Of a DNA stretch of 64,000 bases, positions 1 through 9,048 are shown piece after piece; position 1 is the stretch's first letter, and each line of letters starts with the position of its first letter. The notes under the pieces were generated by a model that ran no database searches, had not been told where the DNA came from, and worked only from the letters and a program-made list of their open reading frames with translations. This DNA comes from Begonia masoniana (lineage: Eukaryota > Streptophyta > Magnoliopsida > Cucurbitales > Begoniaceae), in contig CM039503.1 of assembly GCA_022432975.1 (NCBI GenBank), positions 51,191,259 to 51,255,258 of the forward strand, written 5' to 3'. The translations under genes and the position numbers were made by a program.

Positions 1-942
1 CGTATTGTCAGGTCTTCTTTTTTCCCTTGTCAATAGTTTTTATCTCATTGGTTTTGGAACAAGTTTTCAATCTTAGAGTTAGTTTATAATATGATGTTTT
101 TTGATCATTTAATTTGATTGGTTATTTTTACGTTGGATTGCCTACCATGATGGTTTCTATCGGATTATGTATCGCGTACCCTGACCCTTTTTCATTGGTT
201 CTAATGATGAATTCAATAATAATGTAAGACTCGAGACGGTGGGTTGATAAATTCAGTTAATTTTTCTTGTTTTATGCTGTTTGGAACAGGGCTTTCGATT
301 CGGTCTGATGCACCGGCCATTGTCGAAGAATGCAAGGATATACCACAAACATTTGACCATGCAGCAGCTGCCGGAGACGAGAAAAGCGACGGGAAAATGC
401 AGAAAGCTGCATCGCAGAATTCCGAAAAATCAGATGCGTTTGAGCCACCATCTTTCACGACACTGGTTGAACAGGGTGAAGGGGACGGGCCAAACGCATC
501 GGATTCCAAGAATCAAAACACAAAAGAGCCACAAGCTGGATGGTTTCCTTCTTTTACTCCTGATCCGAGTGATTTGGATGGTAGAAAAAAGAATGAAGAA
601 CTCATTGCCAAGGTGACGAACTGGAAGGCCGGAAAGCAACACACCCCACTGAAGAATCTGCTCGGCGAGGCCGCCCTCGAAGCTAAACCGAAGTTGCCAA
701 AGCCAGAAAATTTACATCCTCCAGTTCAAAACGATGAAAAAACAGCAAAGAACAAAGGTGGGACAATAAACTCCAGTCTGGGGCTGGACTCTCCGACCAC
801 CGGGGAGAGTGCAAAGAAAACGAGCGAGAAAGAGTGGGATTCTCCGGCGAGGCTACCGGAGGAGATCAAGAAGGAGAAGAAGAAAGGGAAGGGAAGACCA
901 TACTGGGCACAATTTGTATGCTGCACGTCTGCAAATTACTAA
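1..942 (+). CDS. C2H2 zinc-finger gene, 3' end only (unit 1 copy)
   Basis: The window opens on the last 11 bases of the penultimate exon (1-11, donor GT at 12), followed by an intron (12-289, acceptor AG at 288-289) and the last exon 290-942, ending in TAA. The 217-residue terminal exon is nearly identical to 54011-54663, where the complete gene can be read. The encoded part is hydrophilic: a Glu/Lys/Ser-rich stretch, then a conserved-looking core with WFPSFTPDPSDLDGR and WKAGKQHTPLKNLL, and a basic tail ending GRPYWAQFVCCTSANY. The zinc finger lies upstream of the window in this copy. The tail resembles plant C2H2-like nuclear proteins of unknown function; I do not know a symbol. No stop or frameshift interrupts the visible part, so this copy may be the functional one, unlike the frameshifted copy in unit 3. 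Confidence 0.75.
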
Positions 943-1220
943 TCAGCATTAGAATTTTGTGTAGATTTTGATTAGATGCTGGAGTCTCTGTGGGGTTTTA
1001 ACTTGTATGTATATGAATTCTGTTCTTGATCTTCCGGTCGGGTCGGGATTCCTGAGTTTCAATAATTTTCGATCTACACCGGAGTTCATATCAACTCGGC
1101 TTGTAATGTGAAACTGCACAGGTTGAGATTTCGTTGGTCAAAAATTATATTTTAAAGTTCAATCTTTAAATAATTTGTGTTAGAGATTAAACTGCAATTT
1201 ATTCTAATTAATTAAATATA
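943..1220 (+). other. 3' flank of zinc-finger gene and MULE target site
   Basis: This AT-rich 3' untranslated and flanking sequence matches 54664-54940 in unit 3. It ends with TTAAATATA (1212-1220), the left copy of the 9-bp target duplication of the MULE that follows. No gene is seen. Confidence 0.7.
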
Positions 1221-2171
1221 GGGAAATTATCAATTTTAACCCTGTACTATACGCGTTATTTCAGTTAGACCCCTGTACTATAAAAACCGACAAATTGAAC
1301 CTTGTACAATTATTCTGTTATCGTTTTAAACCTTTTTAAAATTTCTGTTAAAACCCTCTGTTAGTGCACGTGAAAATCCAAATTTCTTTAAAAAAAACAA
1401 ACTTTTTCAATGTTCCTTTTTTCACTTGTTCCTCTAGCCCTAAATCCCTAAATCGCGAGCTTCCATTCTTCAGAGTCTCCAGCTCGAAATCGCGAGCTTC
1501 CTTCCTCTCCGATTTTCCATTCTGCAGAGTATCCAGCTCGAAATCGGGAGGACGAGCTTCCTCCCTCTCCGATTTTCCATTCTGCAGTCTCCAGCTCGAA
1601 ATCGCGAGCTTCCTCCCTCTCCGATTTTCCAGAGTCGTCAGCCCGTCAACTTCCTCCCTGTCTCGTCTCTTCTCGGTAAGTCTCTTCTCTGGCTGTCGTC
1701 TGGTGCTTGCCGTTGGAATTAAAATAAGGGTTTCGTCTTCCTTCTCTCCGTCTTTTGCATTTCGGTTGCCGGCTTTAACTATTTACTTATCGTCGCTTCT
1801 GAATCATCTGATCTGCCATAATTTATCATGTAATGATATTTATTCAATAGTTAATTTATTGTTAAAAGGAGCGTACATGGTTATATAATTGCCTTGGAAG
1901 TTTGTGCGCCTCCTTCCCTATTTACTGCCATGGTTTTTGTTTTTGTTGTCATTGGCCTTTTTTGATGTCATTACTGCCATCATTTTGGTTTTTGTTTTGA
2001 ACGTGCTTAGTTGTAAATGAGGCTCTTCACTGGTTCGGGAGTGTGTAGTAGTTTGATGATTAACAACTAGTTGTTGGAAAATTGGATGACATGCAAAATC
2101 CTTCTCCACAGCATGTTTTCTGCCACGTTCTTCTTTCTGTCAAAGCTGTTTTTTGATGATTCAAAGCATAT
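1221..2171 (+). repeat. Left terminal inverted repeat of MULE-GRF
   Basis: This pairs with 3997-4883. It contains a minisatellite-like tract (about 1450-1640) of 50-60 bp units with CCAGCTCGAAATCGCGAGC and CTCTCCGATTTTCCATTCTG. Relative to the right copy it carries an extra block of about 87 bp (about 2023-2109). Reading frames here are repeat artefacts. Confidence 0.88.
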
Positions 2172-2345
2172 TGGAACTTGTTGCTCTCATTGCGATAATG
2201 GTTTTTAAATAAAAAGTGTACATTTGAAAAGTAGCATTCACATAGTTTTCAGATCTATCGGTACTTTAATAACTTGTCCATTCATTCTTTATTCTGGTAG
2301 GCTAGAGCTCGAGGTATAGGTGTTGTTGAGATAATTTGATTGACA

Positions 2346-2902
2346 ATGACTTCGCGTGCATCACAAATGAATGAAGGTGCTATCGGTATAATTTCTCATT
2401 ATTCTTGAAAAGTGTTTGTAATTATACAATATTCATTGTTTAATTTTGTAGGTGAATCAGAGGTTTTGTCAAATGTTAAATGTTTTTGCAATGTAAGAGC
2501 TTATCTTCGTACATCATGGACACCGAAGAATCCTGGTAGAAGATTTTTTGGCTGTCAATATTATGCGGTAATATAATGTTAATATCTTGCTTACATTATT
2601 TTGTAATGTGACAATATTGCACCTGTATGAAGTTGAAATTGTGCGCTTTGTTACAGAGAGAATCAGGAGGATGCAATTTTTTTTTATGGTACGATGCAGC
2701 CATGGGATTGAGGGAGAAAGATATAATTAATGGGTTACGAGCAAAAATAGAAAGCATGGAGCAGATCCAAGAATTTATGTTAGATAAGTGGAGGAGCAGA
2801 TCCAATATTGCACTTGTATTGCTCCTCTGCATTACCTTCATTCATCAACCGTGCTTTACGTCGCGCTCTGTAAGCCAAAATCGGTGTAATGGTTACGCCT
2901 AA
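2346..2902 (+). CDS. GRF-type zinc-finger protein inside MULE
   Basis: I read three exons: 2346-2385, 2452-2567 and 2657-2902, with GT/AG borders and matching phases. Exon 2 encodes VKCFCNVRAYLRTSWTPKNP followed by GRRFFGCQYY. Exon 3 continues GGCNFFLWYDAAMG. Together these form the CxC...GRxFxxC...C pattern of the GRF zinc finger, a nucleic-acid-binding module. A short predicted helix (LRAKIESMEQIQEF) follows, as in the many small plant GRF proteins. The last part of the frame, after about 2795, runs into sequence that is antisense to the mudrA-like fragment, so the C-terminus looks like a fusion created when the element lost its middle. GRF proteins are commonly carried by plant transposons; expression here is unknown. 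Confidence 0.72.
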
Positions 2903-3904
2903 TTCCCTCTGCACAGTTTCAATAATCGAAGAAATGTTCCAATCTGGTTGGCTCTTGAACCTCAGTAAGTACTCCTGAGCAATCCACTTTGATGAAGCTA
3001 GCTTATTATGCACGATCCGTGCACAATTGTGTATATGATTGAGCGTCCTTATTTGGAAACTTTCTTCGCTGTTTATTTTAGATGCATGCAACACCCATTT
3101 ACAATCATCCGTACATACTGCTCTTATTCTCGTCTTCTCACTTTTCACAAATCGAATCCCATAACCATGCTTCACAGCATATTTTTTAACAATATCTTTG
3201 ATTTTTTGTAATGAACTGAAAGTCATTCCAAGCTCCAAAGGTACCTTACCATCTCTAGAATCAGCAACATTGTCTAAGGTACCTTCACTTTCTTCTTCTT
3301 CATAACTGTTGACAACATCTAACTGCTTCGTATCATCATCATCATCCTCTGCATCCTCCTCCTCGCCGTCTTCCTCATCCTCATTATCATCCACACCATC
3401 ATCCTCCCAATCGTCATCATCATCATCCTCAGCATCATACTCATCATACTCATCATCTTCAGCATCCTCCGCATTATAAGCATCCTCATCATAAATAACC
3501 AAAGCTAAATTACTAGGAATTTCATTATCCATAGTTTTAGATGAAGTCAAAGGCCTATCTCCACAAACAGTACTACTCCCTTCACCAACTTGGTCCCTGA
3601 TGTCGATCCCCTCCACATACACTTTCATATATCTCTTATAGTTTACCGAATTTACCATTGCAAGTATATCTTCGTCGGTTCTCAAATTTCTCAACCCTTT
3701 TTTCAGCTCATACCCTGGCACACAATAATGCAACTCTTTCCATGCAGGTATCCCTAACTCTTTCAGCATATCTTCGATCTCAAATATGGACAATAAGTCT
3801 CCAACACATTTGTCAAAAACTTCTTTTTCGCCTCCCACATATTGTGTGCCTTTGCTTACCACAAATTTATCACCATAATTGATTTCTAGTGAAAATTCAC
3901 CCAT
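2780..3904 (-). pseudogene. mudrA-like transposase, N-terminal half only
   Basis: A single 374-codon frame starts at 3904. Residues 1-105 form the N-terminal domain typical of plant MuDR transposases (MGEFSLEINYGDKFV..., ending KVYVEGID). A strongly acidic Asp/Glu tract follows (about residues 135-205), then the MuDR DNA-binding region (LELGMTFSSLQKIKD, CTDDCKWVLHAS, RTLNHIHNCARI, SKWIAQEYLLRFKSQPDW). The frame ends soon after YRARRKA. The DDE catalytic and SWIM domains are absent, so it cannot catalyse transposition itself. It could still bind the TIRs. Transcription would start from the right TIR, convergent with the GRF gene. The 3' end abuts the GRF gene, which suggests a deletion joined the two genes. 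Confidence 0.82.
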
Positions 3905-3996
3905 GGAATTTCCTGTTAGACAAAATACAAGTTAAAAATTACACTGAGAAAAAGAGTAGACATCCATAAGTAATAAAAAAAATGGGTTTGAATAAT

Positions 3997-4883
3997 ATAT
4001 GCTTTGAATCATCAAAAAAACAGCTTTGACAGAAAGAAGAACGTGGCAGAAAACATGCTGTGCTTTACAACTAAGCACATTCAAAACAAAAACCAAAATG
4101 ATGGCAGTAATGACATCAAAAAAGGCCAATGACAACAAAAACAAAAACCATGGCAGTAAATAGGGAAGGAGGTGCACAAACTTCCGAGGCAATTATATAA
4201 CCATGTACGCTCCTTTTAACAAGAAATTAACTATTGAATAAATATCATTACAGGATAAATTATGGCAGATTAGATGATTCAGAAGCGACGATAAGTAAAT
4301 AGTTAAAGCCGGCAACCGAAATGCAAAAGACGGAGAGAAGGAAGACGAAACCCTTATTTTAATTCCAACGGCAAGCACCAGACGACAGCCAGAGAAGAGA
4401 CTTACCGAGAAGAGACGAGACAGGGAGGAAGTTGACGGGCTGACGACTCTGGAAAATCAGAGAGGGAGGAAGCTCGCGATTTCGAGCTGGAGACTGCAGA
4501 ATGGAAAATCGGAGAGGGAGGAAGCTCGTCCTCCCGATTTCGAGCTGGATACTCTGCAGAATGGAAAATCGGAGAGGAAGGAAGCTCGCGATTTCGAGCT
4601 GGAGAAGCTCGCGATTTCGAGCTGGAGACTCTGAAGAATGGAAGCTCGCGATTTAGGGATTTAGGGCTAGAGGAACAAGTGAAAAAAGGAACATTGAAAA
4701 AGTTTGTTTTTTTTAAAGAAATTTGGATTTTCACGTGCACTAACAGAGGGTTTTAATAGAAATTTTAAAAAGGTTTAAAACGATAACAGAATAATTGTAC
4801 AAGGTTCGATTTGTCGGTTTTTATAGTACAGGGGTCTAACTGAAATAACGCGTATAGTACAGGGTTAAAATTGATAATTTCCC
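3997..4883 (-). repeat. Right terminal inverted repeat of MULE-GRF
   Basis: This is the inverse complement of 1221-2171 without the 87-bp block. It has one extra unit of the CTCCAGCTCGAAATCGCGAG repeat (near 4590-4625), showing slippage between the two ends. Confidence 0.88.
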
Positions 4884-4956
4884 TTAAATATATTTTAAAT
4901 AAAATAAAAAACGAAGATAAGGTGAAAGCGTAGTTGTTTGCATGATTTGTCGCTTG

Positions 4957-6360
4957 TCACAGCGAGAATTGTCGGGTAATTGCATCCACAAAGTCCTTCG
5001 TCTTCTTATCCGAAGAACCACCTCCAATGGCGGCTTCCTTCCCCAACTCCTTCCACTTCCTAGCGTTTGCTTTCATCTCTCCCCCTCTCTCCGCCTCCCC
5101 CATCACCATTTCCAGGCACCTCCTTATCTCCTCTCCTTCCGCTAAGCCGTCTCCGTTCGTCTTTACCCTTACTCCGCATCTCCACTCGTCCTCGATCAGC
5201 TTCGCGTTTGTAAACTGGTCAGACCAATGCGGAAACGCCACCATCGGAACCCCGGCAACCAAGCTTTCCAGCGTAGAGTTCCAGCCGCAGTGCGAAAAGA
5301 ATCCGCCTACAGAAGAATTCGATAGAACCTCCACTTGTGCACACCACGGTACTATCTTCCCTAACTTTTCTAGCTCCTTTCTGCAGCTCAGTTCTTCTGG
5401 TTCATCTTCCTCGTCTCCCTTGTTTTTTGGATTTGTTATCACCCACAGAAAAGGACGATTGGATTTCAAGAGCCCTAGCGCAATTTCTTCCAGTTGTCGC
5501 TTCGCCATAGATCGTATGCTTCCGAATGCGACGTAAATAACGGAGCGACTCGGCATAGAACTCAGCCACTCCATGTACAAATCTTTTTTGTCTCTGAAAA
5601 GGTCGCCGCCGAACGAAGTATCCAACGGATCATCGCCGGTCAAGAACGCAGAGGGAATCAACGGTCCAACCGGAACCAAAGTAAGCTTCTCGATCGATTT
5701 GAATGCGCGATTCTCCAATTCTGAGAATGAATTCACTAGAACGGTCGGATTTTCTTCCTTCTCCAGCTCTTCGAAATGCCTCCGAATTCCCGGCATAGCG
5801 AAGTTGGGAACGTCGGAAGGGACGAGGAAGGGAGGAAGATCCGAACCCGATAACAATGGCAGACCCGGTAATTCAATTGACCACGAGGGGTCGTTGATAC
5901 TATTCTTTATGATCTCCTCGTACCCATGGAAATAATGATAATATATACCAAGAACTGCAGCAGGCTGATTCCAAAGGAAAACTGACGGGAGTTGAAACTC
6001 ACGAGCCACCTCTGCCGCCCACGGCATGAGTACCGAGTAAACAACGCAAGTAAAAGGTCGCCCCTCGTCGGCAGCCGATGTAATGATGTTGGGGAGAGCT
6101 TCAAGGCTGTGCCGTTCTATTTCCGACATGTATTGCTTCAAATCAACTTCTGGTTTTAACCCCTCGTCGTACCCGTCCGAAAATGTGACGAACGACAGAC
6201 CGTCCAAGGTCAGGGCTCCGGCCATGTGGCGTTGGCAGCGGACGGTAATAACCATTGTTACGTTTATTTGGTGGAGGATTAATCGCTTGGCGAATTGAAG
6301 GGCGGGATTGATGTGGCCTTGAGTCGACAAAGCTACGAAGAGCGCATGGGGAGGAACCAT
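4957..6360 (-). CDS. UDP-glycosyltransferase, UGT75-like, copy 1
   Basis: This is an intact single-exon gene of 467 aa starting MVPPHALFVALSTQGHINPA. His16 is the family's catalytic base. The PSPG box spans residues 339-382 (WCAQVEVLSNSSVGGFFSHC to HWSDQ), is exactly 44 residues long and ends in Gln, which in this family goes with UDP-glucose use. The CVVYSVLMPWAAEVAR and LLWN-type QPAAVLGIYYHYFHGY segments are characteristic of the UGT75 group (crocetin, flavonoid, auxin or phenolic O-glucosyltransferases). Ser109 stands where UGT74 enzymes have the Asp partner, as is usual for this group. The acceptor cannot be predicted. The enzyme is presumably cytosolic, with no signal peptide. Copy 1 differs from copy 2 at about ten residues, for example Ile192 for Phe. 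The MULE-A end lies about 325 bp upstream. Confidence 0.93.
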   Translation of the reverse strand: MVPPHALFVALSTQGHINPALQFAKRLILHQINVTMVITVRCQRHMAGALTLDGLSFVTFSDGYDEGLKPEVDLKQYMSEIERHSLEALPNIITSAADEGRPFTCVVYSVLMPWAAEVAREFQLPSVFLWNQPAAVLGIYYHYFHGYEEIIKNSINDPSWSIELPGLPLLSGSDLPPFLVPSDVPNFAMPGIRRHFEELEKEENPTVLVNSFSELENRAFKSIEKLTLVPVGPLIPSAFLTGDDPLDTSFGGDLFRDKKDLYMEWLSSMPSRSVIYVAFGSIRSMAKRQLEEIALGLLKSNRPFLWVITNPKNKGDEEDEPEELSCRKELEKLGKIVPWCAQVEVLSNSSVGGFFSHCGWNSTLESLVAGVPMVAFPHWSDQFTNAKLIEDEWRCGVRVKTNGDGLAEGEEIRRCLEMVMGEAERGGEMKANARKWKELGKEAAIGGGSSDKKTKDFVDAITRQFSL

Positions 6361-6682
6361 GGCTACCGTGGCGGTTCAAGTGGCGGAATGTTGAGAGTGG
6401 ATGAGTGGAGTTGGGCGTAAGACTCAGAGGTAGAAATGGTGACCTAAATATGATATCTTACCAAAAAGGTGACGTTTGTAGTGACGACTATAGAAGTGAC
6501 AGTTTTACAGTAAATTAATTTTTTCTCTTTGAAAATTAGCGTAATTTATCGTTATAAAAGAAGAATTTATCAAATTTTTTTTATTTTTTCACGGGAAAAG
6601 TTCAATTTCAAACATAAATCCTCAAACAAAAATTAACTCAAAACTTCAAACTATAAAAATAGAAAAAGTTAAAAACAATTTT
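6361..6682 (-). promoter_or_regulatory. Upstream region of UGT copy 1
   Basis: About 320 bp lie between the UGT start codon and the MULE-A end. It matches the corresponding regions at 16055-16378 and 56411-56739 apart from small indels. It contains TGACG cores (for example GGTGACGTTTGTAGTGACGA near 6470). I could not identify a convincing TATA box, so the promoter assignment rests on position. Confidence 0.45.
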
Positions 6683-7031
6683 GACAGAAGGCCGATAGGC
6701 GATAGCCCACTAAATACAACTTTTCACGTAATGTGGAGGGCCGATCAAAAATTGTAGCCCCCGCATAACCATTTTTGAAATAATTCGGGGCCGATCTCAA
6801 ACCGCGGCTTCCTGCCATTTTGTATGTGGGGGGCTGAACTAATTTTGCGGCCCACCGGAATGCAAGTGTTTTGCACGTTGAAAATACGCAGGGCGCCGCA
6901 CCTTGACCTCGGCCCCCACGTCATGCGGGGGGCCGCAAATCCAACTCGGCCCCTCAGAATTGTTTCGAACCCCCACGTTTAGAACTTGCGGGGGACCGAG
7001 TTAAAAATGCCGGGGGCCGAATTTCCTTTAG

Positions 7032-7040
7032 TATAAAATA
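7032..7040 (+). promoter_or_regulatory. TATA box of MULE-A PTP gene
   Basis: TATAAAATA follows the GC-rich terminal repeat. It is conserved at 16734 and 57073, about 370 bp before the PTP start codon. Confidence 0.5.
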
Positions 7041-7407
7041 AATCAGCCCCCCTTCCGCCCTTCGCATCTGGAAACCAAGAGAAAGGGGGCCGAAATTTTT
7101 CTTGTCGCCGAAATCATAGTCTTTGTTGCTAGAAAGCTCAAAATTAGAAGCTAATCGACCAGAACCCTAACTACAATTTCGAAAATTCGAAAGCCAAGGC
7201 TCAGTCGTAGAAAATCTGAAACCCTAGTTTCGTAATCGCTGAAAATCCAAAAATCTAACCTTTTAATCATTGAAAATCCAAAATCCAACCTTCCTAATCG
7301 CTGAAAATCCCAAAACCCGAGCCTCTAATTGTCGAAAATCTTAAAACCTAAGCCTCGCATCCCAAATCTGAGGCCACTTTGTTGAGAATCTGAGGCCCAT
7401 TTGTGAA

Positions 7408-8730
7408 ATGGCCCTGAAAATTTCATTCAAACTTCCTCACCCCGCGACACAAGCTGGCCCATCAAATCGGCCACCAGCAAACCGGCCACCAGCAAACCGG
7501 CCACCAGTTAATGAGGGATCTTCGTCACAAGCTCCTCCGAATGAAGTGCCGTAACCACTGCCTAATTATTTCTCGATGGATTTTCGAAGTGAGGAGTGTG
7601 AAAAGCGGTTTGATCAGGATATGTCAATCCGATCGATTATTTATGGAAAGACTGTTGACTTCATTGGTTGGGAATCTTTGCAGATCCAGGAGATGTCTGA
7701 TACGATTGCCTTGCATGGGGTGTACAACATGCACAAAGAGACTTGCGACCAAATTGTTCGTTTATTTTACGCGAACTTGACTAATACTGGGAGGGCTGGG
7801 ATCTTGAAGTCATATCTATTCGGTAAATATATTTTCATTTATGCAATTCAAGTGAACAAGTTGCTGGGATTTGCTTCAAATACCGAGGTATAATACTATC
7901 ACGCTTTTCGAGAGTGTAATTTTGCTAGAAGACCAGATGGACTACAGTTTATTAGACAGGTTCACCGCAATTCAGACGTTGCAAAATTCACCAAACCGAA
8001 ATCCAATGACCCGAATGTCAAAGCTCGGGTTGTTCACAACCACATCAGCCATACTCTGCTGTCGAGGGATGACCATAGAGATCTAGTAAACTGGATGGAT
8101 CTCTATATTATGGAGAAGATGTACAGCTCCTTGATGTTCAATCTCGAGTTCATGATTTTAGGTTACATGAAAGAGATCGGGTGAACACGGAACAAAAATC
8201 TATCTTACAGTACTTTGATTTGGAGGATCGTGCAGCGTTCTAAAGTTCAGCTGCCCGTCGGAGTGCAGATTAGAGCTCCTCGATCTTTTGATGTATTTGA
8301 CAGATTTCATTTATCTTAGATGGGCCTAGTCGAATTCGTCGGGTGTTGGATGCTGAAGGGAGAGCCCGAGAACGCTACAGCACAGGATGCTCCGATGGAG
8401 GAAGACAGCCACCGCGATGGAGCCGCCAATTACCCCTCAGGTTGGCAGTAGCTGGGAGGAGCATATGCATATGGAGCGGCAGCATATGCATCAAGAGGAG
8501 CAACAGATGCACCTAGAGCGGCAACAGATGCATCAGGAGCAGTAGCAAATGCATTTGGAGCGGCAGCAGAGGATTGAGTTTCTTATAGGCAGGGTCGAGG
8601 AGCTGACCGTAGTCAGAAAAAGGTGGTTGAGTCACATGACTTTCTCAGTGAGTCCATTAGAGAAGTCACTGAGAGGATGATAGATTGGATGATAGGCAGA
8701 GACAACGACGACGATGTACCACCGAAGTAG
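7408..8730 (+). pseudogene. PTP (putative plant transposon protein), MULE-A copy 1
   Basis: The start MALKISFKLPHPATQAGPSN is followed by repeats of NRPPA. A TAA comes after NEVP, and the main domain follows: MDFRSEECEKRFDQ, IALHGVYNMHKETCDQIVRL, FYANLTNTGRAGILKSYLFG, then GLQF, a Lys-rich segment and a C-terminal coiled coil built on QQMHLERQQMHQE. The tail ends DDDVPPK. The stop after NEVP and a one-base frame slip before the linker are shared with the other copies. This copy also has a stop after SNTEV and a TGA in place of Trp (near 8182). The domain matches plant proteins labelled putative plant transposon protein; its biochemical role is unknown. It occupies the place mudrB has in MuDR. 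Confidence 0.7.
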
Positions 8731-9048
8731 TTTAGTTTAGTTTATATTTTGTATTTCATTTTATGTACTTTAATTCTAGTATCTTGAACATTATTTTTTT
8801 GTACTGGAATCAGTCTGTCGGGTATGTATTTGTGATTTGAATTTGCAGGAACTATTTGAATATAGTTATGAAGTAGTATAAAACAAACGAAATTTTGCCA
8901 AATTTTCAATTTTTTTTAAAAATAAATAAAATAAAATAATTAATTAATTATAATTGTATGCAATTTATTTAATATAAATAATGCATTCAAACAAATTAAT
9001 CACTTCCAATTAATTAATGAATAAAATATAAAATTAATTAATTAATTA

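Larger units (their letters stand above)
1221..4883. mobile_element. MULE with long TIRs carrying a GRF zinc-finger gene and a mudrA-like fragment (MULE-GRF)
   Basis: The element is 3663 bp. It begins GGGAAATTATCAATTTTAAC and ends in the inverse complement. It is flanked by identical 9-bp repeats TTAAATATA (1212-1220 and 4884-4892), the usual Mutator target duplication length. Unit 3 gives the empty site: near 54937 the same sequence has a single TTAAATATA. The terminal inverted repeats are about 0.9 kb. Inside are a plus-strand GRF-type zinc-finger gene and, convergent to it, the N-terminal half of a mudrA-like transposase without its catalytic domain. The element is therefore non-autonomous. 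The insertion separates the zinc-finger gene from UGT copy 1 and postdates the duplication that made units 1 and 3. Confidence 0.92.

Noticed and set aside
1364..1888. 174-codon frame in the left TIR (and 4402-4740 on the minus strand)
   Set aside because: It is a product of the CCAGCTCGAAATCGCGAGC minisatellite in the inverted repeats.
5027..6298. Plus-strand open frames across UGT copy 1 (and the same in copies 2 and 3)
   Set aside because: They are antisense shadows of the intact UGT frame; low-complexity Ser/Pro translation and no homology.
4957..6360. Loss of the catalytic Asp (Ser109) as a sign of a dead UGT
   Set aside because: UGT75-type enzymes commonly lack Asp at this place; the rest of the enzyme is intact.
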